Part shown: positions 1-3,770 of the stretch, piece by piece
How the letters are laid out: the number at the start of each line of letters is the position of its first letter
Position numbering within the stretch: the first letter of the stretch is position 1
Assembly (NCBI GenBank): GCA_023664325.1
Contig: JAMPFS010000102.1
Location: 1 to 5,212 of the forward strand
From: Clostridium sp.
GTDB lineage: Bacteria; Bacillota; Clostridia; Lachnospirales; Lachnospiraceae
Direction: 5' to 3'
DNA: 5,212 bases
Program-made: the position numbers and the translations under genes
The notes under the pieces: generated by a model
The model's input: the letters and a program-made list of their open reading frames with translations, nothing else
Told to the model about the DNA's origin: nothing
The model's database searches: none

Positions 1-185
1 ATGAATCATACATGACGGATATTGACATTATCTGCAACGGATACGAAGATGCTTTAGCAGCAAAAGATAGAGAACGAGATGAGGCTTTAGCAATGAAGGA
101 TCGGGAACATAACAAAGCGTTAGCAGCAAAGGATAAAGAAATTGCCCGATTAAAAGAACAGCTTGTCAAGTTACAGGCACAGTAA
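1..185 (+). CDS. C-terminal end of a coiled-coil protein (5' partial)
   Basis: The reading frame is open from the left edge (first full codon at 3) to TAA at 183-185, giving 60 visible residues. After a short lead-in with the sequence DIDIICNGYEDA, the protein is built of 11-residue repeats: ALAAKDRERDE, ALAMKDREHNK, ALAAKDKEIAR and the weaker LKEQLVKLQAQ. These are encoded by units of 33 bases starting at 51, 84, 117 and 150. The composition is almost only A, L, K, R, E, D and Q, as expected of a hendecad coiled coil. The catalytic or main domain lies outside the window. Similar charged tails occur at the C-terminus of Rpn / PD-(D/E)XK transposase-like proteins of Lachnospiraceae, which is my best guess but is from memory of the family and not shown by these residues. 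An internal ATG at 12 has no Shine-Dalgarno sequence, so this is a fragment and not a small complete gene. Confidence 0.6.
   Translation, partial: ESYMTDIDIICNGYEDALAAKDRERDEALAMKDREHNKALAAKDKEIARLKEQLVKLQAQ
51..149 (+). repeat. Three tandem 33-bp in-frame repeats
   Basis: Three consecutive 33-base units begin at 51, 84 and 117. Each encodes an 11-residue ALAxKDxExxx unit (ALAAKDRERDE, ALAMKDREHNK, ALAAKDKEIAR). The copies are diverged at the DNA level (gctttagcag, gctttagcaa and gcgttagcag at their starts) but keep the amino-acid pattern. This suggests internal duplication followed by selection for a coiled coil. Confidence 0.75.
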
Positions 186-244
186 GGAATATTTTGTTTG
201 GAAAGAATATAACAACCATAAATCACAGGCTGAAGGAATCATAG

Positions 245-250
245 AAGGAG
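245..250 (+). promoter_or_regulatory. Ribosome binding site of the TauE/SafE gene
   Basis: AAGGAG lies 7 bases before the ATG at 258 and fixes that start. I see no convincing promoter in the 72 bases after the preceding stop codon, so the gene may be cotranscribed with the partial gene upstream. Confidence 0.8.
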
Positions 251-257
251 TATTCAT

Positions 258-1025
258 ATGCTAGTTAAATTTATCATTTGCTTTATTGCGGGAATCGGCG
301 CCGGTCTGGGAACCGGGTTTGCAGGCATGAGTGCAGCGGCAGTAATCAGCCCCATTCTCATCACTTTTTTAGATATGCCTGCTTATGATGCCGTGGGAAT
401 TGCCCTGGCAAGCGATGTACTTGCAAGCGCTATCAGTGCCTATACTTATGGAAAAAATAAAAATCTGGATATTAAAAACGGACTTGTAATGATGTTTACT
501 GTTCTCGCCTTTACATTAGTCGGAAGCTTTCTCGCCAGTCTGGTTCCCAATACCACGATGGGAAGTTTTTCCGTATTTATGACCTTCTTCCTCGGTATCA
601 AATTTATCGTAAAACCGGTGATGACTACCAAAGAAAACATGCAGGCAGTCGATCCCGGAAAACGCCTGGCACAATCTGTCATCTGCGGTATCATAATTGG
701 ACTGATCTGTGGATTTATCGGTGCCGGCGGCGGCATGATGATGTTACTGATTCTTACCAGCGTACTTGGTTACGAATTAAAAACCGCAGTTGGCACCAGT
801 GTTTTCATTATGGCATTTACCGCCTTTACCGGCTCTGTCAGCCATTTTGCCATCGGAGGCATGCCGGATGTATGGTGCCTCCTTTTCTGCATTGCCTCTA
901 CGCTTTTATGGGCAAGAATCGCAGCAAAACTGGCAAACAAGGCGGCACCGATCACTTTAAACCGCATGACCGGTATTGTCCTTGCCGTATTAGGCGCTGC
1001 AATTATGATTGTGAATTTTACATAG
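258..1025 (+). CDS. TauE/SafE (DUF81) family membrane permease
   Basis: This is a 255-residue, strongly hydrophobic protein of normal length for the TauE/SafE family. The family has two homologous halves, and both are visible. The N-terminal half opens with a glycine-rich helix (residues 10-32, containing GLGTGFAGMSAAA). The second half repeats the pattern as GLICGFIGAGGGMMM (148-162), followed by the family-typical GTS at 179-181. A central polar loop (about 122-137, with TTKENMQAVDPGKR) separates the halves. About 8 membrane segments are likely. Members export or import sulfite, sulfoacetate, thiosulfate or other small organic anions; many are uncharacterised, and the substrate cannot be read from the sequence. 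The start has a clear AAGGAG site. The gene converges on the minus-strand redox operon and ends only 33 bases from it, so the two are neighbours but not cotranscribed. The family assignment is firm and the substrate open. Confidence 0.9.
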   Translation: MLVKFIICFIAGIGAGLGTGFAGMSAAAVISPILITFLDMPAYDAVGIALASDVLASAISAYTYGKNKNLDIKNGLVMMFTVLAFTLVGSFLASLVPNTTMGSFSVFMTFFLGIKFIVKPVMTTKENMQAVDPGKRLAQSVICGIIIGLICGFIGAGGGMMMLLILTSVLGYELKTAVGTSVFIMAFTAFTGSVSHFAIGGMPDVWCLLFCIASTLLWARIAAKLANKAAPITLNRMTGIVLAVLGAAIMIVNFT

Positions 1026-1058
1026 TCATTTTATCAAAATTTTCAAAAAATATATCGG

Positions 1059-1877
1059 CTATACCCCATCTTCTCCATTTTTCCGCCATCCCAGACTAAT
1101 CGCACATTTATGGCAATATTCCATACATTCCCCACACTGGATACATTCCCTGTCCCCAACATGTTTTACGTCCAGCTTACACCGGAGTACACATGCATTA
1201 CAGCCGTTGCATTTTTCCTGATCTATCTTCATTCCCACCATAGATGCCTTATGAAACAAGCCATAAAATGCGCCAAGCGGACAGAGAAATCGGCAGAAGC
1301 TTCTGAAAAGAAATACAGCAGAGAAAATCACTGCCGCCAGCACTGCTATTTTCCACGAAAACAAACCGCCAATCAATGCCCGCAGGCGCACATCCCGCAT
1401 TACCAGAAAGATACCGCCTTCCAGGGTTCCGGCAGGACAGATATATTTACAAAAGCCCGGCACTGCAAAAAACAGAGGTATTGTGATTACGAATATAACC
1501 AAAATGATGTACTTCAAAACCGATAATCTTTTCGTCCATTTACTTTTTCCAACCTTTTTCGTCGGAATTTTGTAAAGCAATTCCTGAAACAATCCAAAAG
1601 GGCATAAAAATCCGCACACAATCCTGCCCAGTACGACACCGAACAGCAATAACATTCCCAATATATAATATGGAAATTTATATTTTGAGGAAAGCAAGGC
1701 GGTCTGTAAACTGCCAAGAGGACAGGAAGCAACCGCCCCCGGACAGGAATAGCAGTTCAATCCCGGCACACAGACACCTTTGCCGTCTCCCTGATAAATT
1801 GTCCCCTTCACAAATCCGGTCATATTACAATTATATAAAACAGCGCAGATGAGCTGAATCATTTTTCTCTTTTGCAT
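1059..1877 (-). CDS. Polytopic membrane 4Fe-4S protein (NapH/CcoG-like)
   Basis: Numbered from the ATG at 1877, this is a 272-residue protein with repeated cysteine-proline motifs at or near membrane segments: CYSCP (42-46), CP at 52-53, CGFLCP (88-93), CKYICP (143-148) and CRFLCP (195-200). Hydrophobic helices lie at about 69-87, 120-141 and 176-194. The C-terminus is a bacterial ferredoxin-type domain with two CxxCxxCxxxC motifs, at C223/226/229/233 and C245/248/251/255. The second motif is followed by H-K-C instead of the usual proline. This layout is that of the NapH/MauN/CcoG group, which passes electrons between a quinone or a cytoplasmic donor and periplasmic or extracytoplasmic redox partners. 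The open frame extends to a GTG at 1895 that has no Shine-Dalgarno sequence. The ATG at 1877 overlaps the stop of the small upstream gene as TAATG and has AGGAA 7 bases ahead, so translational coupling from that start is preferred. It is the last gene of the redox operon. The physiological partner is inferred from neighbours. Confidence 0.85.
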   Translation of the reverse strand: MQKRKMIQLICAVLYNCNMTGFVKGTIYQGDGKGVCVPGLNCYSCPGAVASCPLGSLQTALLSSKYKFPYYILGMLLLFGVVLGRIVCGFLCPFGLFQELLYKIPTKKVGKSKWTKRLSVLKYIILVIFVITIPLFFAVPGFCKYICPAGTLEGGIFLVMRDVRLRALIGGLFSWKIAVLAAVIFSAVFLFRSFCRFLCPLGAFYGLFHKASMVGMKIDQEKCNGCNACVLRCKLDVKHVGDRECIQCGECMEYCHKCAISLGWRKNGEDGV

Positions 1878-2014
1878 TATCCGATTCCTATGCACTCATA
1901 ACAGATGCGAATTGCCTTATTTTTCATATCGTGAAAACCGTTTTGTTTCAAACCAATGAAAATAAGTATGATCGCTGCAATGAATATCCCTTTCCTGAAC
2001 ATTTTTACCTTCAT
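1877..2014 (-). CDS. Small membrane protein with C-terminal CxxC (CD1871A family-like)
   Basis: This 45-residue gene lies between the TlpA and 4Fe-4S genes. Its ATG (2012-2014) is preceded by GGGGAG with 6-base spacing, and it starts 20 bases after the TlpA stop. A basic N-terminus (MKVKMFRKG) is followed by one hydrophobic segment (about residues 9-22), a polar stretch, and the C-terminal end KAIRICYECIGIG, with C38 and C41 forming CxxC. The ending CxECIGIG matches what I remember of the small 'CD1871A family CXXC motif-containing' proteins, which are found beside redoxin and 4Fe-4S genes in Clostridia. That match is recalled, not searched. The topology (basic end inside) would put the cysteine pair outside the cell, next to the TlpA lipoprotein, which suggests a role as a thiol shuttle. 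Its TAA overlaps the ATG of the next gene (TAATG). It is short enough to be missed by ordinary gene calling. No function is established that I know of. Confidence 0.8.
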   Translation of the reverse strand: MKVKMFRKGIFIAAIILIFIGLKQNGFHDMKNKAIRICYECIGIG

Positions 2015-2034
2015 ATGGCACTCCCCTTTTCCCC

Positions 2035-2607
2035 TTACTCCACATTCTCGCCCAATGCATCCTCAATGGCACTCTTATATTCCTCATACTGCTCGTCTAC
2101 ATTCCCTGCCCCCATATAAATATCCCGGACAATGCCATCCCTGCCAATCACCAGGGTATACGGAATCCCTTCGGATGGATATTTCATAAAGGTGGTTCCT
2201 TCCACGTCATAAGCAATGGGGAAGGTATATCCGGCATCTGAAAGAAACCGGTCTACAGTCTCTTTGTCTTCCGCACAGTCAATTGCCAGAATCGCCACCT
2301 CATCCCCATAATCACTGTAAAGTTTTTCAAATGCCGGCATTTCCCGGACACACGGACCGCACCATGTCGCCCAGAAATTGAGTAGTACTACCCTGCCGCT
2401 TTGTTCCGAAAGAACAAATGTACTGCCATCTGCCAACTCCACCGTAAAATCCGGTGCGCTGTCGCCCTCTAAAACCTCCCGGTAAACAGCCTGTTCCATA
2501 TCCGGCTGCTGCGCATCTTTCCCACTGGCGGCCTCCTGTTTTCCACAGCCTGCCAATGCCGCCATCATGAAACATATCAACAAAACTCTTGTCATTTTTC
2601 CTCTCAT
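2035..2607 (-). CDS. TlpA-family thiol:disulfide reductase lipoprotein
   Basis: From the ATG at 2607 this is a 190-residue secreted lipoprotein. The N-terminus has basic residues, a hydrophobic core and the lipobox L-A-G-C, with the lipidated cysteine at 21. A polar linker follows to about residue 45. A thioredoxin-fold AhpC/TSA-redoxin domain then begins at GDSAPDFTVEL (about 48-58). The active site is WATWCGPC (79-86, cysteines 83 and 86), and the cis-proline is in GIP (147-149). An extra cysteine sits in AIDCAED (C111). This is the TlpA/ResA/StoA type: it acts on the outer face of the membrane and reduces or exchanges disulfides in exported proteins or cytochromes, using electrons from a membrane partner. 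No CcdA is in the window; the downstream small CxxC protein and the 4Fe-4S membrane protein are the natural candidates to recharge it. AGGAG at 2616-2620 is 8 bases from this ATG. A GTG directly before it (2610) and an ATG at 2592 are possible alternatives. Confidence 0.9.
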   Translation of the reverse strand: MRGKMTRVLLICFMMAALAGCGKQEAASGKDAQQPDMEQAVYREVLEGDSAPDFTVELADGSTFVLSEQSGRVVLLNFWATWCGPCVREMPAFEKLYSDYGDEVAILAIDCAEDKETVDRFLSDAGYTFPIAYDVEGTTFMKYPSEGIPYTLVIGRDGIVRDIYMGAGNVDEQYEEYKSAIEDALGENVE

Positions 2608-2615
2608 CACTGTTT

Positions 2616-2620
2616 CTCCT
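2616..2620 (-). promoter_or_regulatory. Ribosome binding site of the TlpA gene
   Basis: On the minus strand AGGAG occupies 2620-2616. It stands 8 bases from the ATG at 2607 and 5 from the GTG at 2610, favouring the ATG. It lies in the 27-base gap after the regulator reading frame, which supports cotranscription. Confidence 0.65.
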
Positions 2621-2634
2621 CACTATGCTTACTG

Positions 2635-3072
2635 TCACCACTGCCACTTATAATCCTCATATAAGTTCTGACACATTTCATGCGCCTTTTTATTAATTTC
2701 CTGTATCTGGCTGTTATCCCTTAACAGCCTTTTCGCCTCCTGGTCTGTCAGAAGATGTTTGCCCGTCCGGTCATAACGATATGCAATCATCATATCAGCC
2801 CCTTTCCCATACCACTCCAATTGCAGCAGTTCCTCCTCCCACTGTATGCGGCAGACAAGACTCTGATTATAGCTCCCCAGATAACGAATATCAAACCACT
2901 CTGACATCACTAACTTACCGAGCAAAAACACGCTTCCATCACTGGTTTCCAACCTGTATGGATATTGATACCCCTCCTCATCCGGGTTTTCTGACTGGTT
3001 CGCGCAAAAGCCATACTGCTCTATTCCGCTCTGAAACCGCTGTTCCATCTCATTTTTTGTATCATACCACAA
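2635..3072 (-). CDS. C-terminal extracytoplasmic half of the split XRE regulator
   Basis: This open frame is in the same reading frame as the XRE gene upstream and is separated from it only by the TGA at 3106-3108. Counted from a TTG at 3072 it is 145 residues. It is hydrophilic, rich in Tyr, Glu, Gln and Trp, and has three cysteines (C23, C74, C134). The 11 codons between the TGA and the TTG encode hydrophobic residues (IFIICCVIWSI) that continue a membrane helix, so this segment is most likely the outer domain of a one-transmembrane regulator. Independent translation is doubtful: only a GGAG 4 bases before the TTG could serve as a ribosome site, and starting there would discard the membrane helix. 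I do not recognise the domain fold. Its stop is 27 bases from the TlpA start. It is either a remnant, a readthrough product, or a separately reinitiated soluble protein. Confidence 0.5.
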   Translation of the reverse strand: MWYDTKNEMEQRFQSGIEQYGFCANQSENPDEEGYQYPYRLETSDGSVFLLGKLVMSEWFDIRYLGSYNQSLVCRIQWEEELLQLEWYGKGADMMIAYRYDRTGKHLLTDQEAKRLLRDNSQIQEINKKAHEMCQNLYEDYKWQW

Positions 3073-3105
3073 AATGCTCCAGATTACACAACAAATGATA
3101 AATAT

Positions 3106-3378
3106 TCACGCCAATAAGAGGATTCCCCTTTTCAAATATTTACTAAACTTTCGTTCCCTGTCCATCTTCTTAACCATGTCTGCATTTTCTTTCAACATAC
3201 TGTCTAGGGAAACCTCAAACCGGTCGCTCATATCTACAAGCGTCTGTAAATCCGGGTAACTTTTTTCTTTCTCCCAATTGGAAACCGTCTGCCTTGTCAC
3301 CGCAAAAATCGAAGCAAACTCCTCCTGTGTCATGTCCTGTTCCTTCCGGATATTAAAAATACTCTCTCCTATCTTCAT
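3106..3378 (-). CDS. XRE-family helix-turn-helix regulator (N-terminal part, 90 aa)
   Basis: The 90-residue product starts at an ATG with a near-perfect AAGGAGG site, 7 bases away. Residues 3-62 are a Cro/C1-type HTH: helix 2 is TQEEFASIFAV (17-27), the recognition helix TRQTVSNWEKEKSYPD (28-43), and the closing helices LQTLVDMSDRFEVSLDSML (44-62). A charged linker (63-84) leads into GILLLA, where a TGA ends the frame just as a membrane helix begins. As written, it would be a soluble DNA-binding protein without the anchor and sensor domain encoded downstream in the same frame. It is the first gene of the minus-strand redox operon, so autoregulation and control of the TlpA, CxxC and 4Fe-4S genes are likely. 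The DNA-binding domain is complete, so the truncated form may still bind its operator but would lose signal input. Confidence 0.85.
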   Translation of the reverse strand: MKIGESIFNIRKEQDMTQEEFASIFAVTRQTVSNWEKEKSYPDLQTLVDMSDRFEVSLDSMLKENADMVKKMDRERKFSKYLKRGILLLA

Positions 3379-3382
3379 ACTG

Positions 3383-3389
3383 ATTCCTC
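3383..3389 (-). promoter_or_regulatory. Ribosome binding site of the XRE regulator
   Basis: The minus strand carries GAAGGAGGAATCAGT directly ahead of the ATG at 3378. This is a near-consensus Shine-Dalgarno sequence with 7-base spacing and firmly sets the start. Confidence 0.85.
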
Positions 3390-3432
3390 CTTCGCTATTC
3401 TTTTGGCATGCGGCTGCCTATTCCCTGCATGC

Positions 3433-3462
3433 ATAACATGTTACAGGTTTATTATGTGACAG
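3433..3462 (-). promoter_or_regulatory. Possible promoter of the redox operon with overlapping palindrome
   Basis: On the minus strand CTGTCA (3462-3457) and TGTTAT (3438-3433) are spaced by 18 bases, each matching 4 of 6 positions of the sigma-A consensus. The perfect 10-base palindrome TAACATGTTA (3434-3443) overlaps the -10 element. This is where an XRE repressor operator would be expected. An alternative -10, CATAAT at 3456-3451, lacks a good -35. The promoter is weakly supported; the palindrome is certain as sequence but its role is inferred. Confidence 0.3.
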
Positions 3463-3509
3463 AAAAAATGAAAAAACCAGCAAATCTTTTTTACCTGGGG
3501 CAAACAGGA

Positions 3510-3526
3510 CGCAAAGAATCTTTGCG
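3510..3526. repeat. 17-bp inverted repeat between the divergent transcription units
   Basis: CGCAAAG-AAT-CTTTGCG is a perfect 7-base inverted repeat with a 3-base centre, about 40 bases upstream of the -35 element of the efflux promoter. It could be an operator or a weak terminator. The T content after it on the plus strand is modest, and no gene ends just before it. Confidence 0.4.
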
Positions 3527-3566
3527 CTTTGTTATTGTACATTGCTGTTCTGGTCAGAAAAACCAT

Positions 3567-3595
3567 TTGCCTTTCTTGCACCAATCGCGTATACT
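3567..3595 (+). promoter_or_regulatory. Sigma-A-type promoter of the leader/MFS unit
   Basis: TTGCCT (3567-3572) and TATACT (3590-3595) are separated by exactly 17 bases. Each differs from the TTGACA/TATAAT consensus at only one or two positions. Transcription would start near 3602, giving an untranslated leader of about 170 bases before the MFS start codon. Confidence 0.7.
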
Positions 3596-3642
3596 AATAA
3601 TAGATATTTGCAAAACTTAAGAACACACGGAGGGAATTTGAA

Positions 3643-3681
3643 ATGATACTTTGCATTGCAGCCGCTCCATGCAGAGTCTGA
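3643..3681 (+). CDS. 12-residue regulatory leader peptide of the MFS efflux gene
   Basis: The ATG at 3643 has GGAGGG at 3629-3634 with 8-base spacing, a stronger site than most genes here. It opens a frame of only 12 codons, MILCIAAAPCRV, closed by TGA at 3679-3681. The peptide ends inside the left arm of an RNA hairpin (3665-3696) and of the competing longer hairpin (3671-3729). The position of the ribosome on this ORF would therefore decide which structure forms. Short leaders of this type control ribosome-targeting-antibiotic resistance genes (erm, tet and mef/msr systems are known examples). A stall during synthesis in the presence of a drug blocks the terminator arm. The stalling residue and inducing compound cannot be read from the sequence; the run I-A-A-A-P is the obvious place to look. 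I do not recognise this exact peptide. Confidence 0.65.
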   Translation: MILCIAAAPCRV

Positions 3682-3696
3682 GGAGACTGCATGGAG
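3665..3696 (+). promoter_or_regulatory. Attenuator hairpin A:C (competes with the terminator)
   Basis: CTCCATGCAG (3665-3674) pairs perfectly with CTGCATGGAG (3687-3696), a 10-bp stem with a 12-base loop. The loop holds most of the left arm of the terminator-like stem, and four bases (3671-3674) are used by both, so the two helices cannot be complete at once. The same region overlaps codons 8 to 13 of the leader peptide. It most likely acts as an antiterminator, or as a timing element, depending on leader translation. Confidence 0.65.
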
Positions 3697-3738
3697 GAAC
3701 AGCTTTCGGCTGATATCCTCAGACTTTGCTTCTGTTTT
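3671..3738 (+). terminator. Attenuator terminator upstream of the MFS gene
   Basis: Bases 3671-3684 pair with 3716-3729 over 14 consecutive positions (13 Watson-Crick and one G-U; core AGTCTGAGGA with TCCTCAGACT). The stem is followed directly by TTCTGTTTT (3730-3738), a U-rich tail. The 31-base loop holds a small CAGC/GCTG hairpin (3700-3703 with 3709-3712). A third option, GAGGA (3694-3698) with TCCTC (3716-3720), would occupy the right arm and free RNA polymerase to continue. A terminator located between promoter and gene, with alternative pairings and an overlapping leader ORF, is the classic arrangement of a transcription attenuator. The loop is longer than usual for an intrinsic terminator and the tail is interrupted by C and G, so its strength is uncertain. 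Confidence 0.65.
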
Positions 3739-3754
3739 GAAAAATACATAACAC

Positions 3755-3762
3755 AAAAGGAG
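3755..3762 (+). promoter_or_regulatory. Ribosome binding site of the MFS gene
   Basis: AAAAGGAG ends 8 bases before the ATG at 3771. None of the predicted leader helices covers it, which favours control at transcription over control at translation initiation. Confidence 0.8.
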
Positions 3763-3770
3763 CAAAGATA

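Larger units (their letters stand above)
2635..3378 (-). pseudogene. Full-length XRE regulator with membrane anchor, interrupted by in-frame TGA
   Basis: Ignoring the TGA at 3106-3108, the frame is continuous for 247 codons. It consists of an XRE helix-turn-helix domain (1-62), a charged linker (63-84), a hydrophobic helix (about 85-105, interrupted at codon 91) and an outer domain (about 110-247). One substitution, TGG to TGA, would explain the break and would restore a tryptophan in the membrane helix. The downstream half has kept an open frame with normal composition, so the event is recent, or readthrough occurs, or it is a sequence error. An HTH plus transmembrane plus outer domain layout would let the protein sense the extracytoplasmic state and control the redox operon it heads. 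Confidence 0.6.

Noticed and set aside
51..149. Short regular repeats taken as a CRISPR array
   Set aside because: The 33-base units are contiguous, diverged and in frame with a coiled-coil protein; there are no spacers.
163..195. Promoter for the TauE/SafE gene (TTGTCA with AT-rich AATATTTT)
   Set aside because: The spacing to a reasonable -10 is too long and the hexamers are poor; cotranscription with the upstream gene is equally possible.
1026..1058. Bidirectional terminator between the permease and the 4Fe-4S gene
   Set aside because: The gap is A/T-rich with an AAAATTTT run but offers no GC stem, so I could not support a hairpin terminator.
1110..1526. Plus-strand ORF of 138 codons
   Set aside because: It is antisense to the 4Fe-4S gene, whose cysteine motifs and membrane segments are clear. 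Its own translation has no recognisable domain and there is no ribosome site.
3106..3108. TGA read as selenocysteine or by an alternative genetic code
   Set aside because: The TGA lies in a membrane helix where a selenocysteine has no evident use, I see no insertion element, and tryptophan is encoded by TGG in the neighbouring TlpA gene.
3408..3620. Plus-strand ORF of 70 codons in the intergenic region
   Set aside because: It runs through the divergent promoter elements and the inverted repeat, has no Shine-Dalgarno sequence at its start, and its composition does not look like a protein.
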